Assembly: GCF_030518235.1 (NCBI RefSeq)
Contig: NZ_JAULSA010000002.1
Span: forward strand, 434,001-498,000
From: Saccharibacillus sp. CPCC 101409
GTDB lineage: Bacteria > Bacillota > Bacilli > Paenibacillales > Paenibacillaceae
Length of the DNA: 64,000 bases
Direction of reading: 5' to 3'
Shown: piece by piece, positions 42,304 through 50,475 of the stretch
Layout: each line of letters starts with the position of its first letter
Position numbering within the stretch: position 1 is the first letter of the stretch
Position numbers and translations under genes: made by a program
Notes under the pieces: generated by a model
What the model was told of the DNA's origin: nothing
Databases searched by the model: none
The model's input: only the letters and a program-made list of their open reading frames with translations

Positions 42304-44867
42304 ATTTTGCGCGGGTGATCGTGGATGTGCCGGTGCGGGCGGTCAGCCGTCCGTTCGACTACCGCGTTCCCGAAGAAATGAAGGAATGGATCGCGGTCGG
42401 CAGCCGGGTCGGCGTGCCGTTCGGCGGACGCACGGTGCAGGGGTTTGTCGTCGGCTTTACCGACGAGAGCGAGTATAAGCACGGCCGGATCAAACCGATC
42501 CGCGATCTGCTCGATCTGGTGCCTCCGCTGCCGGAGGATCTGGTCGAGCTGGGGAGCTGGATCGCGGAGAAGTACGCCTGCCACGAAACGACGGCGCTGC
42601 AGGCGATGATCCCGTCCGCGCTCAAAGGCAAAGCGGAACGCTTTATCCATGCGGCGCTTGCCGAAGGAGACGCCGGCGAAAGCTCGGCGATCGAAGACGC
42701 GCTGGCGTCGATGCCGGAAGACGCGGCGGAGCCGACTCTGTTCGGCTCGCAGCCGGACGCTTCGGGCGCGGGGGAGATTGTGGAATACGTGCGCAGCCGG
42801 GGACAGGTCAAAGCGGAGCAGCTCCGGCAGAACTTTCCGGGGCGCGAGCGGACGGTCCAGGCGCTGATCCGCGGCGGGCTGCTGTTCGAGAGCCAGGAGA
42901 TCCGCGACCGGATGGGCCGCAAAACGATCAAAACGGTCGTGCTCAACGTCGACGCGCAGCGCGCGGCGGAAGAGCTGGAGAATTTCCCGGCCCGGGCCAA
43001 AAAGCAAAAAGAAGTGTTTGCGCTGCTGATCGAGCTCGGCGTGCCGATGCCCATGAAAGAAGTGCTGAGCGCGCTCGGCGTGACGGCGAGCGCCGTCAAG
43101 TCGCTGGAAGACAAAGGGCTGGTGCGGCTGGAAGACGTGGAAGTATTCCGCGATCCGTACGAAGGGCGCCGCTTCAAGCCGAGCGAAGCGCCCCGGCTGA
43201 CGGGCGAGCAGCAGCAGGTGTACGATTCCGTCGTCGGCCAGCTGAACGAGCGCAGGGAAGGCGTGTTCCTGCTGCACGGCATTACCGGCAGCGGCAAAAC
43301 GGAAGTGTATTTGCAGTGTATCGAACGCTGCATCGCGCAGGGCCGGCAGGCGATCGTACTGGTGCCCGAGATCTCGCTGACGCCGCAGATGGTCGAACGG
43401 TTCAAAAGCCGCTTCGGCTCGAAAGTGGCCGTGATGCACAGCCGTCTGTCCGGCGGCGAGCGTTACGACGAATGGCGCAAGATCCGCGAAGGCCGGGTAC
43501 AGGTGGCGATCGGCGCGAGATCGGCGGTCTTCGCTCCTTTCAAAGACATCGGCCTGATCGTTATGGATGAAGAGCACGAATCGTCCTACAAACAGGAAGA
43601 GAGCCCGAAGTATCATGCCCGCAACGTGTCGGTCAAACGCGCGGAGCAGCATAACGCGGTCGTGATCCTGGGCTCGGCGACGCCTTCGCTGGAAACTTAT
43701 CACGCCGCCCGCTCGCAGAGCGATCCGCATTTCTCCCCGCTGCTGGCGGAGATTTCGCTGCGCGCGCTCGGCAGCGAACTGCCGGGAGTCAAGATCGTCG
43801 ATATGCGCGAAGAACTCAAAGAAGGCAACCGCTCCATGTTCAGCCGCGAGCTGCACACAGCGATCGAGCAGCGTCTGGAACGCAAAGAACAAACGGTGCT
43901 GCTGCTGAATCGGCGCGGCTACTCGACGTTCGTGATGTGCCGCACCTGCGGTTACGTCGCCGAGTGTCCGAACTGCGATATCTCGCTGACCTATCACCAG
44001 CGCTCGAACAATTTGCGCTGCCACTACTGCGGCCACGCCGAGCCGGTGCCGGAGACGTGCCCGGAATGCGGCAGCGAACATATCCGCTATTTCGGCACCG
44101 GCACCCAGCGGGTCGAGGAAGAATTGGCGAAGCTGTTCCCCGGCATCCGGGTCGTTCGGATGGACGTCGATACGACAAGCGAAAAAGGCTCGCACGAAAA
44201 GTTGCTGCAGCAGTTCCGCGACAAGAAAGGCGATGTGCTGCTCGGCACGCAGATGGTCGCCAAAGGACTGGACTTCCCGGACGTGACGCTGGTCGGCGTT
44301 ATCACCGCGGATTCGGCGCTCAATCTGCCCGATTTCCGCGCGGCCGAGAAAACGTTCCAGCTGCTGACGCAGGTGGCGGGACGCGCGGGCCGTCACCATC
44401 TGCCGGGCGAAGTGTTTATCCAGTCGTACAATCCCGATCATTACTCGATTCTGCATGCGTCCAAGCATGACTACCATTCGTTTGTGCGCGAAGAACTGGG
44501 CCACCGGCGCAAGCTCGGCTATCCGCCGTACTGCCGGCTGATCCTCGTGACTTTTTCTCACGAAAAGCTTCCGGTCGTGGTGCGGATGGCGGAAAATTAC
44601 GCGGCGATGGTGAAAGAAAAAGCGAGGGCTCGCGGCTGGTTGACCCGGCTGGACCGGCTGAGTTCGGAAGCGCTGGACCTGCTCGGACCGATCGCGTCGC
44701 CGATTCCGCGGATCAAGAATAGATACAGATTTCAATGTATGATAAAATGGCGGGGAGAAATGGACGCCGCCCTGCTGGTCAGAGAGATCGCGGACGAGCT
44801 GGAAGATACGGCGAAAGAGCAGGATCTGCTGATCAGCATCGACGTCGATCCCCAGGTCATGATGTAA
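42300..44867 (+). CDS. priA: Primosomal replication restart helicase PriA
   Basis: 3'-5' superfamily 2 helicase that reloads the replisome at stalled forks. 855 residues. Order: N-terminal DNA-binding domain from FARVIVDVPVRAVSRPFDYRVPE, Walker A GITGSGKTEVYLQ, DEEH box, and two zinc knuckles in CRTCGYVAECPNC and CHYCGHAEPVPETCPECG, then the helicase C-lobe with QMVAKGLDFPDVTLVGVI and RAGRAGR-like QVAGRAGRHH. A charged, Ala/Glu-rich insertion near 120-160 separates the N-terminal parts. Translationally coupled to coaBC. Confidence 0.97.
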   Translation: MNFARVIVDVPVRAVSRPFDYRVPEEMKEWIAVGSRVGVPFGGRTVQGFVVGFTDESEYKHGRIKPIRDLLDLVPPLPEDLVELGSWIAEKYACHETTALQAMIPSALKGKAERFIHAALAEGDAGESSAIEDALASMPEDAAEPTLFGSQPDASGAGEIVEYVRSRGQVKAEQLRQNFPGRERTVQALIRGGLLFESQEIRDRMGRKTIKTVVLNVDAQRAAEELENFPARAKKQKEVFALLIELGVPMPMKEVLSALGVTASAVKSLEDKGLVRLEDVEVFRDPYEGRRFKPSEAPRLTGEQQQVYDSVVGQLNERREGVFLLHGITGSGKTEVYLQCIERCIAQGRQAIVLVPEISLTPQMVERFKSRFGSKVAVMHSRLSGGERYDEWRKIREGRVQVAIGARSAVFAPFKDIGLIVMDEEHESSYKQEESPKYHARNVSVKRAEQHNAVVILGSATPSLETYHAARSQSDPHFSPLLAEISLRALGSELPGVKIVDMREELKEGNRSMFSRELHTAIEQRLERKEQTVLLLNRRGYSTFVMCRTCGYVAECPNCDISLTYHQRSNNLRCHYCGHAEPVPETCPECGSEHIRYFGTGTQRVEEELAKLFPGIRVVRMDVDTTSEKGSHEKLLQQFRDKKGDVLLGTQMVAKGLDFPDVTLVGVITADSALNLPDFRAAEKTFQLLTQVAGRAGRHHLPGEVFIQSYNPDHYSILHASKHDYHSFVREELGHRRKLGYPPYCRLILVTFSHEKLPVVVRMAENYAAMVKEKARARGWLTRLDRLSSEALDLLGPIASPIPRIKNRYRFQCMIKWRGEMDAALLVREIADELEDTAKEQDLLISIDVDPQVMM

Positions 44868-44940
44868 GGCGGAGCGGCCGGGAGAAGAGGACTTCTCCCT
44901 CACCGCTTTTTCGCGCCGGGCTCCCGGCAGTTTCGGCCCT

Positions 44941-44963
44941 GCGCGGATTTCCGCGCTTTTTTT
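44941..44963 (+). terminator. Terminator just upstream of def
   Basis: GCGCGG, loop ATTT, CCGCGC, then seven T. Two more GC hairpins precede it: GGGAGAAG-AGGA-CTTCTCCC (about 44880-44899) and GCCGGG-CT-CCCGGC (about 44926-44939). Only 37 bp remain to the def start. Confidence 0.75.
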
Positions 44964-44999
44964 ACGCATAACGTTTTGAAAAAAGGAAGGTGCTCGACC

Positions 45000-45482
45000 A
45001 TGTCGATTCGATTGATTGTTAAAGAACCCGATGAAGTGCTGCACAAAAAAGCCAAAGAAGTAACCAAGATTACGCCGAACGTCCGGAAATTGATGGACGA
45101 TATGGCGGAAACGATGTACGATGCGGACGGCGTGGGCCTGGCGGCTCCGCAGGTCGGCATTCTCAAACGCATTATCGTCATCGACGCAGGCGACGAGAAC
45201 GGTCTGATCGCGATGATCAACCCGGAGATTGTGGAACGCGACGGCGAGCAGTTCGGGGCCGAAGGCTGCCTCAGCATCCCCGGTTTTCAAGGCGACGTGC
45301 GCCGGGCGATGACGGTTACGGTCAAAGGACTGGACCGCGAAGGCGCCGAGTTTACCGTGACGGGCAGCGAGCTGCTGGCCAGGGCGTTTCAGCATGAGAT
45401 CGACCATTTGGACGGCGTGCTGTTTACGGATATCGCCGAGAACGTATACGACATCGTGCCGGACAGCGCGGCAAAGGAGTGA
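45000..45482 (+). CDS. def: Peptide deformylase
   Basis: Iron/zinc enzyme removing the formyl group from nascent proteins. 160 residues with the three motifs GVGLAAPQVG, EGCLS (metal Cys) and QHEIDHLDG (metal His pair and catalytic Glu). AAGGAAGG precedes ATG 45000; an in-frame ATG at 44976 has no site. fmt follows by 5 bp, pairing the formylation and deformylation steps. Confidence 0.97.
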   Translation: MSIRLIVKEPDEVLHKKAKEVTKITPNVRKLMDDMAETMYDADGVGLAAPQVGILKRIIVIDAGDENGLIAMINPEIVERDGEQFGAEGCLSIPGFQGDVRRAMTVTVKGLDREGAEFTVTGSELLARAFQHEIDHLDGVLFTDIAENVYDIVPDSAAKE

Positions 45483-45487
45483 ACGGA

Positions 45488-46429
45488 ATGAAAAGAGTAG
45501 TATTTATGGGAACGCCGCAGTTTGCGGTATCCTGCCTGGAAGCGCTGCTGGAATCGGAGTGCAATATCGTGGCCGTCGTCACCCAGCCTGACCGTCCGCA
45601 GGGACGCAAAAAGGTGCTCACGCCGTCTCCGGTCAAGGAAGCGGCGCTGCGCCGTCATCTGCCGGTGCTTCAGCCCGATCGGATGCGCGACAAAGAAGCG
45701 GTCGAGGAACTGGCTTCGTTTCATCCCGATCTGATCGTTACGGCGGCTTACGGCCAGATTCTGCCCAAGTCGCTGCTGAGCGTGCCGGAGCTGGGCTGCG
45801 TCAACGTGCACGGATCGCTGCTGCCGGCTTATCGCGGCGGCGCGCCGATCCAACGCTCGATTATCAACGGCGAGACCAAGACCGGCATTACGTTGATGTA
45901 TATGGCCGCGGGACTGGATACGGGCGATATGATCGCGAAGCGCGAAGTGGACATTACGGACGAGGACACGTCGGGCACGTTGTTCGGGAAAATGGGCGCC
46001 GCGGGTGCAGAGCTGCTGAAAAGCGAGCTTCCGCGCTTGCTGGCCGGCCGCGTGGACGCGGAGCCGCAGGACGAGTCGCTGGCTTCTTACGCGCCGAATC
46101 TGACGCGAGGCGACGAGCGGATCGACTGGACGCGTTCGCCGCGCGAAATCTTCAACCGGGTGCGCGGATTGTCTCCGTTCTCCGGCGGCTATACGCTGTG
46201 GAACGAAGAAGTGTTCAAGGTCTGGGAAGTCGAGCGGCCCGAAGATAACGGTCCCGAAGGCGGGGCGGCGCCCGGCACGGTGCTGGACGTGAGCGCAAAA
46301 GCGATTGTCGTCGCCTGCGGCGGCGGAGCCGTGCGGCTGACGAAAGTGCAGCCGGCCGGTAAAAAAGCGATGCCGGTGTCCGACTTTGCGCGCGGCACGG
46401 CAATGAAGAGCGGGACGGTGCTGGGATGA
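45488..46429 (+). CDS. fmt: Methionyl-tRNA formyltransferase
   Basis: Formylates initiator Met-tRNA using 10-formyl-tetrahydrofolate. 313 residues. Catalytic loop HGSLLPAYRGGAPIQ, AAYGQILPK and the LDTGDMI motif are all present, followed by the C-terminal tRNA-binding barrel (VRGLSPFSGGYTLW). AAAGGAG lies 8 bp before ATG 45488, inside the end of def. The stop overlaps the rsmB start by 4 bp. Confidence 0.97.
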   Translation: MKRVVFMGTPQFAVSCLEALLESECNIVAVVTQPDRPQGRKKVLTPSPVKEAALRRHLPVLQPDRMRDKEAVEELASFHPDLIVTAAYGQILPKSLLSVPELGCVNVHGSLLPAYRGGAPIQRSIINGETKTGITLMYMAAGLDTGDMIAKREVDITDEDTSGTLFGKMGAAGAELLKSELPRLLAGRVDAEPQDESLASYAPNLTRGDERIDWTRSPREIFNRVRGLSPFSGGYTLWNEEVFKVWEVERPEDNGPEGGAAPGTVLDVSAKAIVVACGGGAVRLTKVQPAGKKAMPVSDFARGTAMKSGTVLG

Positions 46430-48447
46430 GCGGAAACGGAGAAAAAGGAAAACGCTCGGGCGAGCCGGGTATCCGGATCTTCGGCGGAGGAACGAAATCG
46501 CCGGGCGGCTTCGATCCGAACAAAGCGGCGGAGCGTCCGAAAAAAGCCGAGCGGAATAAAAAAGACGGTGGCAACAAAACGGAAGACCGCGGCAAAAGCG
46601 GCAGCCGCAAAGCGGCGTCGGGCGCGAAATCCAGCGGCGCAGGCAAACCGGCAGCCGGCGCGAAGCCGACGGGCGCCCGCAAACCGGAGGCGGGCTTCAA
46701 GCAAAGCGGCAGCGGCAAACCGGCGGCAAACCGCCAAAACGCCGAAAGCCGCAAAGCGGCGCCCGGCGGCGCGGGCAGGCCGTCGGCGGGAATCGGCGCG
46801 CAGGCCGAAGCGAAGCTTCGAGCGGGCGCGCCGGCGAAGCCGGATGCCGCAGCAAACGCCGGCGTCAAACGCGAAGCGCAGGCCGGGCCCCGGCCGGCAG
46901 CGAAACCGAAGCCGCAATCGGCTTCGGTTCAAAGCGGCGCGCCGGCAGCGCCGCAGCGCCGGCAGACGGGAGCCGCGGCGGCCCCAACGCCGCAGCGCTC
47001 CAAGCCGGCGAGCGCGGCCGAGCGTATCGCGGCCAAAGCCGCAGGCGGCACTTCGGCGCCGCAGTCCGGCGCCCGCGGCGGCGAAGCGCCGCGCAGACGC
47101 AAAGTGCAGGCGACGGCGCGCGAAGTCGCGCTGAACGTACTGGCCGGCGTCGAAGAAGACGCCGCGTACAGCAATCTGCTGCTGAACCGCGCTTTGCAGC
47201 GCGCGGAACTGAGTCCGGCGGACTCGGGGCTCGCCACCGAGCTGGTATACGGCACGATCGCGCGTCAGGCGACGCTGGATTATTTCCTGAACCGCTTTAT
47301 CAAAAGCGGCGTGAAGCGCCTGAATCCGTGGGTGCGCAGCCTGCTGCGCATGTCGCTGTACCAGATCCGGTATCTGGACCGGATTCCGCCGCACGCGGCG
47401 GTGAACGAAGCGGTCGAGATCGCCAAGAAGCGGGGCCACCAGGGCATCGCTTCGATGGTCAACGGCGTGCTGCGCAGCATTCTGCGCGAAGAGGGCGAAT
47501 TGACCCTGCCGGACGATCTGCCGGCGGCGGAGCGGATCGCGCTTGAGCACTCGCATCCGCTGTGGCTGGTCGAACGCTGGATCGCCCAGTACGGCGAAGA
47601 AACGGCGGAAGCCGTCTGCGCGGCGAACAATCAGCCGCCCAAAACGAGCCTGCGCGTCAATACGCTGCGCGGCAGCCGCGAAGAACTGCTTGGCGAGCTG
47701 GAAGCCGAAGGCCGGACAGTTCGCGCTTCGGAATTGTCTCCGCTAGGCGTGATTGTCGAAAGCGGCGGGAATCTGGCGGACGATCACGGTTATCGGGACG
47801 GCCGGTTCAGCATCCAGGACGAAAGCTCGATGCTCGTCGCCGAAGCGCTGGCGCCGGAGCCGGGCATGAAAGTGCTCGACTGCTGCGCCGCCCCGGGCGG
47901 CAAAACGGCGCATATCGCCGAAAAGATGCAGAACCGCGGCGAGATCGTCGCCAACGATCTGCACGAACACAAGCAGGGGCTGATCGCGGAGCAGGCCGAG
48001 CGGCTGAATCTGTCCTGCGTCGAGACGAGCGTCGGCGACGCTTTGACGCTCAAAGACCGGTACGAACCGGCTTCGTTCGACCGTGTGCTGCTCGACGCGC
48101 CGTGCTCGGGCTTCGGCGTTATCCGGCGCAAGCCGGATCTTCGCTGGGCCAAAACGCCGGACGACGCGGCCTCGATCGCAAAGCTGCAGCGCCAGCTGCT
48201 GGGTTCCGTCGCCGGGCTGGTCAAGCCGGGCGGCATCCTCGTGTACAGCACCTGCACGATCGAGCGCGAAGAAAATCAGCGGGCGGTGGCGGAGTTCCTG
48301 CGCGATCACGCGGAATTCGTTTCGGAACCGTTCGACGTTCCCTCGCTTGAGAACGCGCCGCAGACCGGCGGGGCGGGCATGCAAATTTTGCCGCATCAAT
48401 TCGGTTCGGACGGTTTCTATATCGCCCGGCTGCGCCGCAGAAGCTGA
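46426..48447 (+). CDS. rsmB: 16S rRNA m5C967 methyltransferase with long basic N-terminal extension
   Basis: SAM-dependent 16S rRNA (cytosine-5) methyltransferase. The conserved part starts near residue 222 (KVQATAREVALNVLAGVEEDAAYSN, the NusB-like domain), continues with the SAM site DCCAAPGGKTAHIAE and the catalytic cysteines in DAPCSGFG and YSTCTIE. Before it lie about 220 residues made almost only of Ala, Gly, Lys, Arg, Pro, Ser and Gln, presumably disordered and strongly basic. Bacterial RsmB is normally about 430-450 residues; this is 673. The frame is open through, and the ATG overlaps the fmt stop in the operon manner, so the extension looks genuine. Confidence 0.93.
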   Translation: MSGNGEKGKRSGEPGIRIFGGGTKSPGGFDPNKAAERPKKAERNKKDGGNKTEDRGKSGSRKAASGAKSSGAGKPAAGAKPTGARKPEAGFKQSGSGKPAANRQNAESRKAAPGGAGRPSAGIGAQAEAKLRAGAPAKPDAAANAGVKREAQAGPRPAAKPKPQSASVQSGAPAAPQRRQTGAAAAPTPQRSKPASAAERIAAKAAGGTSAPQSGARGGEAPRRRKVQATAREVALNVLAGVEEDAAYSNLLLNRALQRAELSPADSGLATELVYGTIARQATLDYFLNRFIKSGVKRLNPWVRSLLRMSLYQIRYLDRIPPHAAVNEAVEIAKKRGHQGIASMVNGVLRSILREEGELTLPDDLPAAERIALEHSHPLWLVERWIAQYGEETAEAVCAANNQPPKTSLRVNTLRGSREELLGELEAEGRTVRASELSPLGVIVESGGNLADDHGYRDGRFSIQDESSMLVAEALAPEPGMKVLDCCAAPGGKTAHIAEKMQNRGEIVANDLHEHKQGLIAEQAERLNLSCVETSVGDALTLKDRYEPASFDRVLLDAPCSGFGVIRRKPDLRWAKTPDDAASIAKLQRQLLGSVAGLVKPGGILVYSTCTIEREENQRAVAEFLRDHAEFVSEPFDVPSLENAPQTGGAGMQILPHQFGSDGFYIARLRRRS

Positions 48448-48507
48448 TTCGGCCTAACGAACGGGGCGGTCCGGATTGAGTCTTTCGGTCCGGTGTGCCG
48501 ATATAAC

Positions 48508-48555
48508 AGAGGAACCCAGGCAGCGCCTTCGCGGGTCGGCCGGGGGTTCCTCTTT
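48508..48555 (+). terminator. rsmB terminator
   Basis: AGAGGAACCC and GGGTTCCTCT pair around a 26-nt loop, then TTT. It overlaps the rlmN -35. Confidence 0.7.
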
Positions 48556-48581
48556 AGCATGAACGGGTTTTATGCTAAAAT
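48553..48581 (+). promoter_or_regulatory. rlmN operon promoter
   Basis: TTTAGC (48553-48558), 17-bp spacer, extended TGCTAAAAT (-10 at 48576-48581). Confidence 0.6.
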
Positions 48582-48631
48582 AGATGAGATGGAAAGCGAT
48601 AAATTGAACAAACAAGGGGATAACCGACAAC

Positions 48632-49690
48632 ATGAAACCTTTCATATACGATTACAATCTCGACGATCTGCGGGAATGGGTAACGGCGAACGGGGAAGCC
48701 GCGTTCCGCGCCGATCAAATCTTCGATTGGCTGTACGTCAAAAGAGTCTCGAATTTCGAAGAAATGACCAACCTGTCGAAATCGCTGCGCGGCAAACTGG
48801 ATGAACAGTTCGCTTTCGTCACACTGAGCGAGATCACCAAATTCAAGTCCAAAGACGGCACCGTAAAATTCCTGTTCGGCCTGCACGACGAGCATGCGAT
48901 CGAGACCGTCATTATGAAGCACAACTACGGCAACAGCATCTGCGTCACGACCCAGGTCGGCTGCCGCATCGGCTGCACGTTCTGCGCGTCCACGCTGGGC
49001 GGACTCAAGCGCAACCTGACGGCCGGCGAGATCGTGGCCCAGGTCGTCGAAGCGCAGAAGATTCTGGACGTCGACGGCGAACGCGTCAGCAGCATCGTCA
49101 TCATGGGCTCCGGCGAGCCGTTCGAGAACTACGACGCCACCATGAAATTCCTGCGCATCATGATTCACGAAAAAGGACTGAATATCGGCCAGCGCCATAT
49201 TACGGTCTCGACGAGCGGCATCGTGCCGAATATTTACAAATTCGCCGACGAGGACACGCAGATCAACCTGGCGATCTCCATCCACGCGCCGAACGACAAG
49301 CTGCGTTCAAAGCTGATGCCGGTCAACCGCCGTTATCCGTTCGACGACGTGATCGCTTCGCTCGATTACTATTTCGAGAAAACGGGCCGCCGCCTGACGT
49401 TCGAATACGCGCTGATCGGCGGCGTAAACGACCAGGCCGAGCACGCGCAGGAACTGGCCGACGTGCTGAAGACCCGCATGGCGCACGTCAACCTGATCCC
49501 GGTCAACCACGTGCCGGAACGCAAATACGTGCGCACGTCGCGCAGCGATATTTTCAACTTCCAGCGCATTCTGACCGAGAACGGCATCAACGCGACGATC
49601 CGCCGCGAGCAGGGACACGATATTGCGGCGGCCTGCGGCCAGCTGCGCGCCAAGCATATGGAAAAAGGACAGGAAAAGGCTGCGAGGTGA
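48632..49690 (+). CDS. rlmN: 23S rRNA/tRNA adenine-C2 methyltransferase RlmN
   Basis: Radical SAM enzyme methylating A2503 of 23S rRNA and A37 of some tRNAs. 352 residues. The Fe-S cysteines are in CRIGCTFC, the covalent intermediate cysteine is in the late DIAAACGQL, and [10 protein letters not shown] and SIHAPND are typical. AAGGGG precedes the ATG. The prpC start overlaps the end region: its ribosome site lies in the last codons, so rlmN, prpC and prkC form one unit. Confidence 0.97.
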   Translation: MKPFIYDYNLDDLREWVTANGEAAFRADQIFDWLYVKRVSNFEEMTNLSKSLRGKLDEQFAFVTLSEITKFKSKDGTVKFLFGLHDEHAIETVIMKHNYGNSICVTTQVGCRIGCTFCASTLGGLKRNLTAGEIVAQVVEAQKILDVDGERVSSIVIMGSGEPFENYDATMKFLRIMIHEKGLNIGQRHITVSTSGIVPNIYKFADEDTQINLAISIHAPNDKLRSKLMPVNRRYPFDDVIASLDYYFEKTGRRLTFEYALIGGVNDQAEHAQELADVLKTRMAHVNLIPVNHVPERKYVRTSRSDIFNFQRILTENGINATIRREQGHDIAAACGQLRAKHMEKGQEKAAR

Positions 49691-49692
49691 AT

Positions 49693-50475
49693 ATGGTGAT
49701 TCATACCGTTCATGCAACTCATATCGGAAACGTGCGCAGCGTCAACGAAGACCTGAGCTGGGTCGGCCGGATCAAGCCGGGCGGCTATACGCTGGGGATC
49801 GTGGCGGACGGAATGGGCGGCCACCTGGCCGGGGATACGGCAAGCCGGCTGACGGTCGAGACGATCGTCGCCGATCTGGGCGGACTCGAAGCGGGCTTGT
49901 CGCCGGAAGCCTGCGGAGCGGCGCTCAGCGACGCGATTCTGCATGCCAACGAAGTCGTGCATCGTCAGGGAGAGTCCGATATCCGTTATCACAATATGGG
50001 CACGACCGTAGTGGCCGTGCTGCTCAGCGGAACGGAAGGCGTAATCGCCCACATCGGCGACAGCCGGGCTTACAAGATTACGGCGGAAGGCATAGAGCGC
50101 CTGACCGACGATCATACGCTCGTCAACGAGCTGCTCAAAAGCGGGCAGATCAGCGCGAAGGAAGCGGGCTCGCATCCGCGGCGCAACGTGCTGACGCGGG
50201 CGCTCGGCACCGACGCCGAGGTAAAGGTCGATCTGGATCGCCTCGCCCTCGCGTCGGGAGAAGCGCTGATTCTGTGCAGCGACGGACTCAGCAACTTCGT
50301 AGCCGAAAGCGAGATGCTGCGCACGGTGCTCAAATCCGGCGAAGCGCTCGAAGACCGGGCGCATAAACTGATTCGCATGGCGCTCAATTCCGGAGGCGAC
50401 GACAATATCACCGTCGCGCTGTTCGAGAACGGGCGCGCCGGGCAGGATGCGGCGACGAAGGAGTGGGTACAATGA
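49693..50475 (+). CDS. prpC: PP2C-type Ser/Thr protein phosphatase PrpC (Stp)
   Basis: Metal-dependent phosphatase reversing the PrkC kinase. 260 residues with the PP2C motifs: VRSVNEDLSWVG, VADGMGGHLAGDTAS, GTTVVAVLL, AHIGDSRAYKI, LTDDHTLVNELL, LCSDGLSNFV and GGDDNITVAL. ATG 49693 lies just past the rlmN stop after GCGAGG; a GTG at 49687 is also in frame. It overlaps prkC by 4 bp. Confidence 0.96.
   Translation: MVIHTVHATHIGNVRSVNEDLSWVGRIKPGGYTLGIVADGMGGHLAGDTASRLTVETIVADLGGLEAGLSPEACGAALSDAILHANEVVHRQGESDIRYHNMGTTVVAVLLSGTEGVIAHIGDSRAYKITAEGIERLTDDHTLVNELLKSGQISAKEAGSHPRRNVLTRALGTDAEVKVDLDRLALASGEALILCSDGLSNFVAESEMLRTVLKSGEALEDRAHKLIRMALNSGGDDNITVALFENGRAGQDAATKEWVQ

Noticed and set aside
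42042-45407. A minus-strand open frame of 1121 codons
   Set aside because: It runs opposite coaBC, priA and def, has no recognisable protein features and is rich in Arg, His, Gln and Asp, the mark of an antisense shadow in GC-rich DNA.
46600-47000. Tandem repeat array or inserted element in rsmB
   Set aside because: The repetition is at the amino acid level with loose, GC-rich codons; no exact DNA repeat unit or boundary was seen, so it is treated as a protein extension.
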